Positions 1-8,056 of a stretch of DNA of 12,471 bases are shown here, in pieces. A program made the translations under genes and the position numbers. Numbering within the stretch: position 1 is the stretch's first letter; each line of letters starts with the position of its first letter. The DNA comes from Candidatus Falkowiibacteriota bacterium (GTDB lineage: Bacteria; Patescibacteriota; Patescibacteriia; Patescibacteriales; SZUA-104): NCBI GenBank assembly GCA_003231075.1, contig QIIF01000118.1, positions 1-12,471 of the forward strand, given 5' to 3'. Under the pieces are notes generated by a model. That model made no database searches. It was not told the origin of the DNA and worked only from the letters and a program-made list of their open reading frames with translations.

Positions 1-9
1 TAATAAAAA

Positions 10-15
10 TATAGT
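10..15 (+). promoter_or_regulatory. Possible -10 box of the ATPase gene
   Basis: TATAGT lies seven bases upstream of the ATG at 23. The expected transcription start would coincide with the start codon, and no ribosome binding site is visible. The -35 region would lie outside the window, so this rests on the -10 alone. Confidence 0.35.
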
Positions 16-22
16 ATTTTGT

Positions 23-1354
23 ATGCTTAATAATCAAAATAATATACTTTTTAATTCTTTTATGATAAATAACAATAAAAACTACAAAAACAGGACAATT
101 TTTTCCAAAATTTGGCAAGAAATTGATAATGATAAAATTATACTTTTAAACGGCGCTCGTCAAGTCGGAAAAACCACTTTAATGAAAATGGTGAAAGAAA
201 AATTGATGTCGGAAAAAAATGTAAGCCAAAACCAAATCCTTTGGTTTGATTTAGAGCGAACAGGCGATCTTGCCGACTGGGACAAACAAATTGACGCGCT
301 TAATGTTTTACCCATTAAAGACGTTTCAAATAAATACTACCTTTTCATTGACGAATTTCAGCGCGCTTCCGAAATCGGCTCAACTCTCAAAGTTATCCAC
401 GACCATTATCCGCATATCAAGCCGATTATCACCGGCTCGGCTTCCTGGTATCTGAACATTGACGAATCAATGGCCGGCCGCAAAACCGTGATTAAAATAT
501 GGCCGCTGAGTTTTCAGGAATTTTTACAATGGAAACAAGATGATGAAATCGCGCGGCGCGCGTCTATGCTGGCGGAAAACAAACGGCTGCCGTCGGCTTT
601 TGTTGATATTGCCAATAATAAATTACTTGATTTTTTGGCTTTCGGCGGCTATCCGGAAACGGTTCTTGCCGACGGCAAATCAACGCGGCGGCAAATTTTA
701 AACGATCTGATAAATTCTTATCTGACGCGCGACATAAAAATATGGAATTACGCCGCCAACACTCTGCAGGTTAAAAAATTGCTTTCTCTGCTTGCCGCCC
801 AAATAGGCGGCTTGCTGAACCAGCAAACTCTCTCAATCAACACTGAATTGGGACGGACCGCCTTGCAAAATCGCTTGGAGCTTTTGCAAAACACCTTTAT
901 TCTCTATTTTATCCAACCTTATTTTACCAACAAGATAAAAGAAATCGCCAAAAATCCGAAAATTTATCTTGCGGATACCGGTTTGCGCAACGCCCTGCTT
1001 AATAATTTCTCCATAATGCCGCAAACCCCTGAATTCGGAAAAATGACGGAAAATTTTGTTGTTATGGAGCTCTTAAAAAATCCTGATAACGCTTTTATGG
1101 TGAATGGGGCCGTAAATTTTTGGCGCACCCGCCAAAAACAAGAAGTTGACATCATCCTCCGCCGCGAAAACAAGTTGATTCCGATTGAAGTCAAGGGCGG
1201 CAACTGCCTCAAAATCCCGTCCGGGCTGAAGTCGTTCATCCGCCAATACGAGCCGGAAACCGCTTATGTTTTGAATTGGTCAATCATCAAGGACGAACAA
1301 TGCAAAAACTGCCAAGTTCTTTTCCGTCCGCTCTGGTTCGCGGACAAGATTTAA
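23..1354 (+). CDS. AAA-superfamily ATPase with DUF4143 C-terminal domain
   Basis: 443 aa. The N-terminal P-loop ATPase domain has Walker A GARQVGKT (residues 44-51), Walker B YLFIDEFQ (D110, E111), a sensor-like ITGSAS (about 137-142) and the AGR..IKIWPLSFQEFL segment typical of COG1373 proteins. The C-terminal DUF4143 part carries E-V-D (374-376) followed by E-V-K (389-391), the arrangement of a PD-(D/E)xK-like nuclease fold. Family members are soluble ATPases common in bacteria and archaea; their cellular role is not settled, so none is claimed. Length is normal and the gene looks intact. No Shine-Dalgarno precedes the ATG at 23, but TATAGT at 10-15 ends seven bases before it, suggesting a leaderless mRNA. 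Met14 (position 62) is an alternative start. It converges with the minus-strand island and shares its 3' side with the structured element at 1382-1447. Confidence 0.9.
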   Translation: MLNNQNNILFNSFMINNNKNYKNRTIFSKIWQEIDNDKIILLNGARQVGKTTLMKMVKEKLMSEKNVSQNQILWFDLERTGDLADWDKQIDALNVLPIKDVSNKYYLFIDEFQRASEIGSTLKVIHDHYPHIKPIITGSASWYLNIDESMAGRKTVIKIWPLSFQEFLQWKQDDEIARRASMLAENKRLPSAFVDIANNKLLDFLAFGGYPETVLADGKSTRRQILNDLINSYLTRDIKIWNYAANTLQVKKLLSLLAAQIGGLLNQQTLSINTELGRTALQNRLELLQNTFILYFIQPYFTNKIKEIAKNPKIYLADTGLRNALLNNFSIMPQTPEFGKMTENFVVMELLKNPDNAFMVNGAVNFWRTRQKQEVDIILRRENKLIPIEVKGGNCLKIPSGLKSFIRQYEPETAYVLNWSIIKDEQCKNCQVLFRPLWFADKI

Positions 1355-1381
1355 GTTTTTGATTTTTCAACGAACTTTTTT

Positions 1382-1447
1382 TGAACCCGCCTTTTTACAA
1401 AGACGGGTTCAAGAAAGGTTGGGAGAGACAAGTGATTTGTCTCTCCC
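1382..1447 (-). ncRNA. Structured intergenic element H, copy A
   Basis: Two hairpins. The first (1421-1447) has an 11-bp stem GGGAGAGACAA/TTGTCTCTCCC and on the minus strand a loop region containing AUCAC. The second (1382-1411) pairs UGAACCCG with CGGGUUCA; its one plus-strand C-A mismatch becomes U-G on the minus strand. It lies between the convergent 3' ends of the ATPase and the 66-aa gene, so it could protect or process both transcripts. Neither strand has a U-run directly after the strong hairpin, which argues against a classical intrinsic terminator. It is the last element H in the island and has no gene downstream of it on its own strand. Confidence 0.6.
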
Positions 1448-1467
1448 GAGAGAATTCATCTTTTTTT

Positions 1468-1668
1468 TTACTCTTTTAGTCGCCAGCAAATGACCTGACG
1501 ACCTAATATTTTTATGGGAAATGATTCCATTAGGAAGCATTTCCCTTGAAGGGGAACATGAGGCCATACGGCCCCTTTTACATAATACGACGAGACCCGC
1601 CCCTCCTCGTCGTAACCAAGAATGTGGCTCTCGTCGAGCCACCTTATTACTGTTATATTCTTTTCCAT
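1468..1668 (-). CDS. Hypothetical 66-aa protein
   Basis: No family recognised. The ATG at 1668 is preceded by AAGGAGG at a normal distance, which makes this a convincing small gene. The protein contains SHILGYDEEGRVSSYY near the middle and ends VICWRLKE; it has no signal peptide or membrane segment and looks like a small soluble beta-rich protein. It is the last gene of the minus-strand island. Its leader (1677-1857) is the most elaborate in the window and is largely shared with that of the 86-aa gene at 9276-9536, including 53 identical bases. Element H copy A follows its TAA stop. Confidence 0.7.
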   Translation of the reverse strand: MEKNITVIRWLDESHILGYDEEGRVSSYYVKGAVWPHVPLQGKCFLMESFPIKILGRQVICWRLKE

Positions 1669-1676
1669 TTTTTTCC

Positions 1677-1792
1677 TCCTTCCCCGCCTTGTTTTTTAGA
1701 AAACCCGAAAAAAACAAAGGCGAGCCCCGCGCGTTTTACGCCCTGCGGGATGGGCGTATTTTTTCTCCGCCAAAGGCGGAAAGTTTTTTAAC
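1677..1792 (-). promoter_or_regulatory. Structured mRNA leader of the 66-aa gene, with pseudoknot
   Basis: On the minus strand, in order: a hairpin CCGCC-UUU-GGCGG (1779-1767); an H-type pseudoknot with stem UACGCCC/GGGCGUA (1758-1752 with 1743-1737) whose loop CCCGC (1749-1745) pairs with GCGGG (1730-1726); then a GCCUUUGUUUUUU/AAAAAACAAGGC hairpin (1722-1686) ending at GGCGGGGAAGGAGG. The last hairpin abuts the ribosome binding site, so control of translation is plausible. Bases 1726-1778 are identical to 9594-9646. Confidence 0.65.
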
Positions 1793-1857
1793 GGTAAAAC
1801 CGCCGATTAAATGCTTCGGTTTTCTTTTTTCCAAAACGCTTAATCGGAGATTTTACC
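1793..1857 (-). ncRNA. Structured element S (long AT-rich stem), copy 1
   Basis: Arms 1793-1810 and 1840-1857 pair over 18 positions. On the minus strand, GGUAAAAUCUCCGAUUAA faces UUAAUCGGCGGUUUUACC with one U-G pair and one mismatch; on the plus strand both positions are mismatches. It lies directly upstream of the pseudoknot leader of the 66-aa gene. Confidence 0.6.
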
Positions 1858-1988
1858 GCTTGGAGGCGGAAATATGGTTTTTTTTATTCGGTTTTAATGA
1901 GCGTATTGCCGCCATAGCGGTCCTACCGCTTAGAAAAATAAAATTAGAAATATTAGGCGGCGGTCCCGTTATATGCCAAACCGGCAAA
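1858..1988. other. Noncoding stretch with short GC hairpins
   Basis: No credible gene. The segment 1865-1905 (aaatatggtttttttt...ggttttaatga) resembles the flank of element H at 9020-9060, so this may be a diverged or replaced copy. On the minus strand it contains GCGGU-AGG-ACCGC and CCGC-UAU-GGCGG hairpins at about 1910-1935. Confidence 0.35.
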
Positions 1989-2135
1989 AGTATGCAGGGC
2001 GCTTAGCGGAAAGCAAACATAATTTAAGGAGAAAGAAAATTAAAAAATACTCGCTTCCCCTGCCCTGCATACTGCTGGCGGTTTAGTTTATTTTAAAAAA
2101 AACTCGGAACAAACCTCCTTTCTGAAACCGCCAGC
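1989..2135 (-). repeat. Two adjacent inverted repeats (12 bp and 11 bp)
   Basis: AGTATGCAGGGC (1989-2000) is the exact reverse complement of 2062-2073. GCTGGCGGTTT (2074-2084) is the exact reverse complement of 2125-2135. The inner arms touch, so minus-strand RNA would form two stacked hairpins. The second hairpin competes with element H copy F for the GGCGGUUUC segment, giving two mutually exclusive folds. Confidence 0.55.
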
Positions 2136-2187
2136 TTTACGCTGATGATTTCGGAAAGGAGAGGATCTGGTAAAAACACAGATCCTC
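2117..2187 (-). ncRNA. Structured intergenic element H, copy F (divergent)
   Basis: On the minus strand, GAGGAUCUG/CAGAUCCUC (2187-2161) is followed by CCUUUC/GAAAGG (2159-2154 with 2122-2117) enclosing GAAAUC/GGUUUC and CAGC-GUAAA-GCUG. This keeps the two-hairpin plan of the other H copies with almost entirely different sequence. It begins about 50 bases after the stop of the 233-aa gene. The first-hairpin loop lacks the UCACU motif seen in most other copies. Confidence 0.5.
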
Positions 2188-2236
2188 GTTTGAGTGTTTA
2201 TAATGAACAAATTTATAAGGTGATTTTGAAAAGAAT

Positions 2237-2938
2237 TTATTGCCCTTTTCTCACCTTTTTGTTTATCTCAATAGACGACCCAGGGCATAACACAACCCTA
2301 ACCGTCCTATTGTCGCTGTTTACGGAGGTTTGCCTAATAAAGACAGTCCCCTCCATATTAGAGGTGCTCCACACCTCGGAATAAAAGTCGCTCCACCTGC
2401 TTTTCAATTTAAAATAAAGCAGATCGGATGACCCCGCCTTAATGAAACCGACATCGGGATTAATTTCACGGCTTTTAACCCCATAAAAGACCTCTAAGTC
2501 TTCTATAAAAAGCCTATGTCCCTCGGTCCCATGTACCGAGATTAATCTCCAATGCTTTTCAAGCATTTCTACCCCACCGTCATAATGCGGCTTGGGGTCG
2601 GGATACGGTCTAGAGGGAACGAGTATATCATTTTCTATTCCTTCCCTCGGAGAAAGTATGGTGCGAAAAGGATCGGAATCTATTTCAAAAAATTTGTCCA
2701 GATATAATGCATATTTCTCCGCATCCTGTTTCCCCAGTGCTGGCGAAACAACCATTACATCTACTTTAGTATTCCGCCCTAGCATGGCTTTTATATATGC
2801 CGGTTCAAAAGAATCAACGGCATATTTGCCATTTAAAATGGCATACCATTTTAAACCAAATTTTTCAAAAATCTCCAACCCCATACACTTTAATATTTCC
2901 ATTGCTTGCATTGATGCTTCAATTTTTTTTTGATTCAT
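2237..2938 (-). CDS. Hypothetical 233-aa protein
   Basis: No family recognised. The ATG at 2938 follows AAGGAG at good spacing. The N-terminal half is an alpha/beta mix (MNQKKIEASMQAMEILKCMG; then AMLGRNTKVDVMVVSPALGK around residues 51-70). The middle has a proline-rich stretch SRPYPDPKPHYDGG (about 109-122), and the C-terminal part ends in basic EINKKVRKGQ. No signal peptide, membrane helix or obvious catalytic motif is visible. It is downstream of the 139-aa gene with 83 bases between them, the shortest gap in the island and one lacking element H, so these two are the likeliest to be co-translated. It is probably a soluble accessory protein; the function is unknown. Confidence 0.8.
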   Translation of the reverse strand: MNQKKIEASMQAMEILKCMGLEIFEKFGLKWYAILNGKYAVDSFEPAYIKAMLGRNTKVDVMVVSPALGKQDAEKYALYLDKFFEIDSDPFRTILSPREGIENDILVPSRPYPDPKPHYDGGVEMLEKHWRLISVHGTEGHRLFIEDLEVFYGVKSREINPDVGFIKAGSSDLLYFKLKSRWSDFYSEVWSTSNMEGTVFIRQTSVNSDNRTVRVVLCPGSSIEINKKVRKGQ

Positions 2939-3018
2939 TACATACTCCTTCTCGCCCGCCTTTTTATTTTCTTCCGTAAAACGGAAATAAAAACAAATAA
3001 GGGCTTACGGCAAAAAAA
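2939..3018 (-). promoter_or_regulatory. Leader hairpin of the 233-aa gene
   Basis: On the minus strand, UUUUUAUUU-CCGU-UUU-ACGG-AAGAAAAUAAAAA forms a hairpin just before GGCGGGCGAGAAGGAG. An upstream GCCGUAAG can pair with the UUACGG of the hairpin instead. It follows the same plan as the other leaders: a hairpin ending directly at the ribosome binding site. Confidence 0.45.
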
Positions 3019-3021
3019 CCA

Positions 3022-3441
3022 CTAATCTATCAGGTCAACCAATCTCTTGACTAGCAGATTGGTTAACCTTTTCTTTTCCTCAAGAAATAAATCTTTAAGG
3101 ATTTTTTCATGGGAATCCTCAACCCATTTTACAAGACGAGAAAATTCTTCTATACACACCTCTCCTCTATAGAGGTGCGTATAATGTTTTTCATAGGCCG
3201 GACTTACATTGGCCGAAAAAAAACAAAAGAACTTCCCCTTAATAAGGCGTACTCCGTTAAACTCCACGGGATACGCGCTATCGCCGGTTGGAACACTATT
3301 CCAACCAACAATCAAGGATAATGCCTCGTCAGCGTCATACTCAGTGGCTCCGTTCTTGTCGAGCGGAACAAGGACGGGGGATCCTTCCTGCTCTTCAAAA
3401 TAATTTTCCCCTAAATCTTTTAAATCAACAAATTTTTTCAT
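3022..3441 (-). CDS. Hypothetical 139-aa acidic protein
   Basis: No family recognised. An upstream in-frame TTG at 3459 is possible, but the ATG at 3441 is preferred because GAGGAGGAG then becomes a properly spaced ribosome binding site. The protein begins MKKFVDLKDLGENYFEEQ, has a hydrophobic beta-rich centre (VEFNGVRLIKGKFFCFFSANVS) and a charged helical C-terminus (ILKDLFLEEKKRLTNLLVKRLVDLID) that could be amphipathic. No signal peptide is seen. It is followed closely by the 233-aa gene and preceded by element H copy E and the 35-aa membrane peptide. Confidence 0.75.
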   Translation of the reverse strand: MKKFVDLKDLGENYFEEQEGSPVLVPLDKNGATEYDADEALSLIVGWNSVPTGDSAYPVEFNGVRLIKGKFFCFFSANVSPAYEKHYTHLYRGEVCIEEFSRLVKWVEDSHEKILKDLFLEEKKRLTNLLVKRLVDLID

Positions 3442-3521
3442 TTTCTCCTCCTCGCCCAAATTAGGCTTTTAAATTTTTACCGCTCTCATGAGCGATATAT
3501 TTTTACTGTCAAAGAACATCT
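3442..3521 (-). promoter_or_regulatory. Leader of the 139-aa gene
   Basis: The minus strand carries CGCUC-AUGA-GAGCG (about 3494-3481), then GCC-UAAUUU-GGGC ending at the GAGGAGGAG ribosome binding site. A TTGACA-like sequence (about 3513-3508) is present, but the base 17 positions on reads ATGAGA, a poor -10, so a promoter is not claimed. Confidence 0.4.
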
Positions 3522-3526
3522 CCTCT

Positions 3527-3594
3527 TTGAATCTCAAAATGAATTCGGAACTCAAGTAGAAGGAGGAATCAGAGAGTGAAAATCTGACTCCTCC
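3527..3594 (-). ncRNA. Structured intergenic element H, copy E
   Basis: On the minus strand, GGAGGAGUCAGA pairs with UCUGAUUCCUCC (3594-3562), with a loop containing UUUCACUC. The one plus-strand A-C mismatch becomes G-U on this strand. It is followed by a weaker UUGAGU/AUUCAA stem (3555-3527). It starts seven bases after the stop of the 35-aa gene. Confidence 0.6.
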
Positions 3595-3600
3595 AGCCCC

Positions 3601-3708
3601 TTAAGCGGTTGCGTTTATATACAACAACACGCCCATTAAAAGGGCTATAATGATAAGCAACATGATCCAAATTGTGTTGCTTATCATTTTTTTTAATTTT
3701 TTCATCAT
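3601..3708 (-). CDS. 35-aa single-pass membrane peptide
   Basis: This small gene is well supported. GGAGG lies six bases upstream of tandem ATG codons at 3708 and 3705, and the frame ends at TAA (3601). The peptide starts MMKKLKKMIS, continues through about 20 hydrophobic residues (IWIMLLIIIALLMGVLLY) and ends INATA. Basic N-terminus plus one hydrophobic helix predicts insertion in the inner membrane. It has no lipobox or obvious signal-peptidase site. Plausible roles include a holin-like or toxin peptide, or a membrane anchor or modulator for another island product; the sequence does not decide between them. It sits directly downstream of the helicase gene, separated by H copy B and S copy 2. 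Confidence 0.7.
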   Translation of the reverse strand: MMKKLKKMISNTIWIMLLIIIALLMGVLLYINATA

Positions 3709-3787
3709 TCTGCCTCCTCTCCCACCAACCCTTGACGGGATTAATTTTTTTCCACCCAATAGATAGAATTTTTTAGCATAATCATTT

Positions 3788-3837
3788 CCAATCGCTAATT
3801 AAATTTTCAAAATTTCAAAAACTTAATTAGCGATTGG
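3788..3837 (-). ncRNA. Structured element S, copy 2
   Basis: A perfect 15-bp stem, CCAATCGCTAATTAA (3788-3802) with 3823-3837, and a 20-base AT-rich loop. It shares the CGCTAATTAA core with the other S copies and precedes the leader of the 35-aa membrane peptide. Confidence 0.65.
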
Positions 3838-3859
3838 AGTTAGATAAAATATTTCAATG

Positions 3860-3932
3860 AACCTCGTTTGAATCCGCGAATATTTTCACGGATTCAAGAA
3901 AGGTTGGGAGAGGCGAGTAATTTGCCTCTCCC
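3860..3932 (-). ncRNA. Structured intergenic element H, copy B
   Basis: On the minus strand, GGGAGAGGC/GCCUCUCCC (3932-3906) has a loop containing AUUACUC. It is followed by AACCU-UUCU-UGAAUCCG pairing with CGGAUUCA-AACG-AGGUU (3905-3860). It begins about 50 bases after the helicase stop codon. Confidence 0.65.
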
Positions 3933-3982
3933 GAAAATTTATGTAAATGAACTAATAAATCTATCCGCAAGCGTCTTATATA

Positions 3983-6900
3983 TTATTTTGCGCTTGCGTC
4001 TTTTATAATCCCGCTCTCGCCGCAAACAGAGCAGCGGACTTCAAGCGTTTGCCTCGCTTGAAAATCTTTCCACTCGCTCTTGGCGAGGCGGGTTTGGCAT
4101 CCGCACGCACAGCGGAAATAACGGTGTTCGGTCAATGTAAATTCACCGGAACCGTTACTTCCGGCCGCCTTGGCTTTCGGCTTTTCAGTTTCCCGATTAG
4201 CTTCCAGCCATGCGACCGCTCCGGCAAGCCACGCGTCTACATCACGCGCCCTATACAGACCGAGGAATAAATCCCCAATGTCTGTTTGGGCGATTTCGTA
4301 TAATATGGAATCGCGTATGGCATCTTGCCGTTTTGCGCGGCCGTAAGCTGCTTCAAGCTCTCCTACAAAAATCCGAAGAGCGTTTTCAGCGCCCACGAGG
4401 CCGGCGGCCGTCTTGGCGAGCTCCACCGCCTTTTCGGCAATGTGCTCGTTATCGCCCACCGCATCCCAAACAGCTTCAGGAAAGCGGGCGCGACGAGCGG
4501 CTTGCCGATCGGGCATAACGCTTCTAACGCGAGCTATGAGCTCTCTGGCCTCCGCCACTTTATCCAACGCCGCTTCGTAACGGCAATCGGATAATGCGTT
4601 GGAGATCTCTTGAGACAGCTCATACGCCTCGGAACGCTCTTCAGCGGCAGCATCCACAAACTCTTTATAACCGTATTGCAGGTTATAGAGTTCATCGGAC
4701 ACTTCACCCTTGGCGGCCTTGGCCTCCTCCCTTGCCTTGGTTCTTGCCGACACCAAGGCAGCCAATCCGGACACGGCGTTTTCGGCATCAGCGCAAGCCG
4801 CTTCCGCCTCCGCGTAAGCCAAAGTCTTTAGATTCTTCTTGGCTTCCTGCAGAGCTTCGCGCGCCTGCCCAATCTCGGCCTCAACAAATTCCCTGTCCTC
4901 GGAATTAATTTCCTCCACTTTGATGTTAACCTTTGCTTCGGTTTCGGAAATCAATTTTTGAGTTTCAGAGAATTTGCCGCCGACTTCCGCCTTGATATTC
5001 TCCACTTCCGCTTTTATTTCCTCAACGCGGACGAAAATATTTTCGGCGGTTATACCATCGGCCTTGGACTTTGCCAGCTCTTCCAGGCGCTTTTTCAACG
5101 CCTCGCCAAGCTCGGTCCAAGAACCGCTCCAGCCGGAGGCGGAATAGTACGGCTCTTCCTTCGGCACTGCCAATACTTCACGGCAGGCCCTCTTTAGAAG
5201 CCGCTCCAGCCCAACTTTGGTCTCCTCTTCCGCTTTTTCCCGCGATTCCCTTAGTCTGATCTGAAAATCAAGCGCGGAATCCGAGTAAAGGTAAAAGTAA
5301 CCATAAATCGGCTTACCCTCGCCATTGTCAGTCCGTGTAATTTCCACGGCGTCTAACAGTTTGGGCAGATACGGGAACACCTCTTCTGGATTGGAAATCC
5401 ATGAAGCGTGCTCCAGTTTGGAGCGTTTCTCTCTCCACTCCCGCTCAATCCTCTCCTGCTCCAGTTTTTCAACCAGTTCAGGAAAAGTTTTTGCGGAATG
5501 GGAAACGCAAAGCAATTTTATCTGCCTACCAGAAGGAAGCGTAAGCGCTTCAATGACAGTTTCGCGCGCGAATTCTTCAGAAACTTCGGTCCGCGCGTAA
5601 AAACTGTTCCAGTCCTTACCGTATTCAACCGACAGTGTTTCGCCATCAGCCTTAATCCAGTCAGGATTCGCTTCCTTTATCTCCTCGCGTATTTCAGGCA
5701 AAAGTATTGAATCCAAATCCAATAAATCCACCTTTTCCCGCGAAGCCAAAAATTTATTTCTCGTGTAGACTCCGGCTTCCTTGCAGATGCCGAGATAAAA
5801 TTCTCTTATTTTTTCTTCGGCATTGTTCGGAATTTCTCCACCTGAACGCAAATGCAAATCGTAGATATTTTCCTTAATCATTTTATTGTTGACAATGATT
5901 TCGGGAATATCCACTTTATCGCGTACAATCGCGTTCGCGAATACTTCAACTGCTTTATCCACGAATTCGGCCGGAACCTCAATGAGGTTTTCGCTGATAG
6001 AGCCGATTTTCTCGCCGGCAAAACTGGCTTCATATTCAACGATAATTTCATCGCCGTTATTAGCCGTTCCGGTAAGAATTTTCAGCGTTTTGCGAGAGTA
6101 CTTCTTTACCAGTTCTTCTGGTATTTCAGTTCCCTCGCAAGTCGCCCGCTGATAGCCCCTTTTGTCAGCCCAGTGCCGGATAGTTCCCAGCACTTTATTG
6201 GCTCCGGTCATTGAACATTGGGCTGCCCAAACCGTTCCGGCATGGCTGTTGTGTTCGTTTTGGACGAAGTCCAACGACTGAACACGCGCTAACAAATCAA
6301 CAAAATCCTGATGAAGTTGATCATTATTGGCAACCAGCAACAGCTCATCGGGGCGAGGCAACCTTCTGTTGAGCTGGCGATAAATGCTTTTCATTGCTAG
6401 TGTGGCTTCTTTAATGGCTTTTCCATTAAAGCCATATTGGTCGCACCACTCAATGAATTCGCCCTTACTGACCACTGTTTTCTTGGATTTTTTGTCAAAA
6501 TATTTCTTGACATAGTCTCCACGAAATCTGTAGCCAACATCGCCATTGCCATTTTCCTTCGTGATATAACCAAACTGCCCTAAAGCGGACACGATTATGT
6601 TATACGAAGTTAAATGGTCGCTTTCGCTTACTCCAAATTCGCTCAGTTTAGCTTCCCGGCGAAGAAGAGAGTAAAGCGACTGAACGCAGGATGATATAAC
6701 AGCGGTATTCAACAAATCGTTATTGCCGCTTTCCTGCGCGTGAATCAAAATTTCCGCCCAGTTCGGCTCAACCGGCAGCCGTTCAACCTGCTTGCCGTAG
6801 GCGGTCAGGTTGTCGCTTTCGGCTTCCAGAATTCCACGGTTTTTGAAGCGCTTAACTTCCGCTTCGTATCTTCCGTGGTCAACCGGAGCGATAAGTTCCA

Positions 6901-8056
6901 ACTCGGACAAATTTACTCCGAGCCGCCCGCAAGTCAGAGCCACCCTCTGCAAATCTCCACCCAGAACAAATTCCGGGACAGTGGGCTTGAGCTCGTGAAA
7001 ATCAATAGAACGGGAAGTCAAGATGTAAATCTTGGAATTCTCCATTCTGCCGTTCACGCGCCCGCCCATTTGCAGGAGTTCGTTATTTCCGAGCCGGACT
7101 TTCTCCAGCACCGGCACGCCCGAGTGGATAACTTCCTTATACATCTCATCCACTATGACGACCGTGTCCAATCCCAAAATATTCAGGGAACTGGCGCCGG
7201 CAATGGTCATAAAGACCATAAAGGGTTTTGGAACGTCGCCTTTTAAAAACTGGCGAAGCTTTTCCGCTTTTTCCCCGCCGTGGTAGAAATCGCAGTAAAG
7301 CCCTTCATGCTCGGAGAACTGGCGAGACAGATTCTCCGCCATCGCCCGTGTGGGAACGAAAACTGCAACCGCCCTTTCTTCTTTTACAAAATCGTCAATT
7401 TTAGAAGAAAGGAGCTGTCCGCAATCATCCCGTAAACACTCAACTTCCGACTTTTTCGCCGGATCAAACGCCGAGCACTCAATAACCGAGCTGGCGTTTA
7501 AATAACGGCTATAAAGTCCCGGGTCAATCGTAGCGCTCATCCAAAGAAACATATTACTGTTTCTTTTAGCAAGCGCCATGGAAAGCTCTAGGTGTTCCGA
7601 GGTCTGGTGAATCTCATCAATCACGACTAAATCCTGTTCCGTGATTGTGCGAGATTTCAGCCAATGGAGCGCCACGCCCGGTGTTACCACAAGAACATTG
7701 CATGTCCAAGTATAATCCGTGGCTTCGTGTTCGCGAGTAACAACATCAACCCGCAAACCTTCGGCTAAAACTTTTCCGGCAATGTCGCGGATAGCAACGG
7801 TTTTCCCCGTTCCTGTTCCGGCAACAACGCCGAATCCGCCATCGGCCAGTCCGTCAACCGCCTTAAATATCTCCTCGCCTTTTTCCCGCATAAGCAAGGT
7901 CTGGGGGATATTGCCGTTAGACAATACCATGGAAATATTAAGGCATGTGCTCCTTGTCGGAGCAATAACTACCAACCTATCAAATCTATTCATCTCATTC
8001 TCCACGAGCCGGCATATCCGAGACACCTCGGACACCCTTGCCATCTCGCGCGCCAT
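3983..8056 (-). CDS. Large DEIH-box SF2 helicase with coiled-coil and zinc-ribbon C-terminus
   Basis: About 1,357 aa from ATG 8056; TTG 8074 would add six residues. Neither start has a strong ribosome binding site. Superfamily 2 motifs are Walker A AGTGTGKT (79-86), DEIH box VIDEIHQ (145-151), SAT (174-176), VFVPTRAMAENL (232-243) and motif VI QMGGRVNGR (329-337). The DExH box and QxxGRxxGR resemble DEAH/NS3-type NTP-dependent RNA or DNA helicases. Residues about 400-1000 match nothing I can name. About 1010-1290 is Ala/Glu/Lys-rich and should form long coiled coils. The C-terminus has a zinc-ribbon-like Cys set, CACGC (1316, 1318, 1320) and CSVC (1342, 1345). A second PTR motif, VVIAPTRST (29-37), lies before Walker A, where it is not expected. 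A TGA lies in frame just upstream of the TTG. It is the dominant gene of the island and likely remodels nucleic acid. Confidence 0.85.
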   Translation of the reverse strand: MAREMARVSEVSRICRLVENEMNRFDRLVVIAPTRSTCLNISMVLSNGNIPQTLLMREKGEEIFKAVDGLADGGFGVVAGTGTGKTVAIRDIAGKVLAEGLRVDVVTREHEATDYTWTCNVLVVTPGVALHWLKSRTITEQDLVVIDEIHQTSEHLELSMALAKRNSNMFLWMSATIDPGLYSRYLNASSVIECSAFDPAKKSEVECLRDDCGQLLSSKIDDFVKEERAVAVFVPTRAMAENLSRQFSEHEGLYCDFYHGGEKAEKLRQFLKGDVPKPFMVFMTIAGASSLNILGLDTVVIVDEMYKEVIHSGVPVLEKVRLGNNELLQMGGRVNGRMENSKIYILTSRSIDFHELKPTVPEFVLGGDLQRVALTCGRLGVNLSELELIAPVDHGRYEAEVKRFKNRGILEAESDNLTAYGKQVERLPVEPNWAEILIHAQESGNNDLLNTAVISSCVQSLYSLLRREAKLSEFGVSESDHLTSYNIIVSALGQFGYITKENGNGDVGYRFRGDYVKKYFDKKSKKTVVSKGEFIEWCDQYGFNGKAIKEATLAMKSIYRQLNRRLPRPDELLLVANNDQLHQDFVDLLARVQSLDFVQNEHNSHAGTVWAAQCSMTGANKVLGTIRHWADKRGYQRATCEGTEIPEELVKKYSRKTLKILTGTANNGDEIIVEYEASFAGEKIGSISENLIEVPAEFVDKAVEVFANAIVRDKVDIPEIIVNNKMIKENIYDLHLRSGGEIPNNAEEKIREFYLGICKEAGVYTRNKFLASREKVDLLDLDSILLPEIREEIKEANPDWIKADGETLSVEYGKDWNSFYARTEVSEEFARETVIEALTLPSGRQIKLLCVSHSAKTFPELVEKLEQERIEREWREKRSKLEHASWISNPEEVFPYLPKLLDAVEITRTDNGEGKPIYGYFYLYSDSALDFQIRLRESREKAEEETKVGLERLLKRACREVLAVPKEEPYYSASGWSGSWTELGEALKKRLEELAKSKADGITAENIFVRVEEIKAEVENIKAEVGGKFSETQKLISETEAKVNIKVEEINSEDREFVEAEIGQAREALQEAKKNLKTLAYAEAEAACADAENAVSGLAALVSARTKAREEAKAAKGEVSDELYNLQYGYKEFVDAAAEERSEAYELSQEISNALSDCRYEAALDKVAEARELIARVRSVMPDRQAARRARFPEAVWDAVGDNEHIAEKAVELAKTAAGLVGAENALRIFVGELEAAYGRAKRQDAIRDSILYEIAQTDIGDLFLGLYRARDVDAWLAGAVAWLEANRETEKPKAKAAGSNGSGEFTLTEHRYFRCACGCQTRLAKSEWKDFQARQTLEVRCSVCGESGIIKDASAK

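Noticed and set aside
1521..2006. Plus-strand open frame of 161 codons
   Set aside because: It crosses the 66-aa gene, its pseudoknot leader and element S on the opposite strand, has no ribosome binding site, and the translation is low-complexity and arginine- and proline-rich, as expected of structured noncoding DNA.
2039..2086. Short plus-strand frame after AAGGAG with an ATT start (KKYSLPLPCILLAV)
   Set aside because: It resembles a lipoprotein signal but has only 15 codons, a very rare start codon, and lies across the inverted repeats. It is probably chance or a gene remnant.
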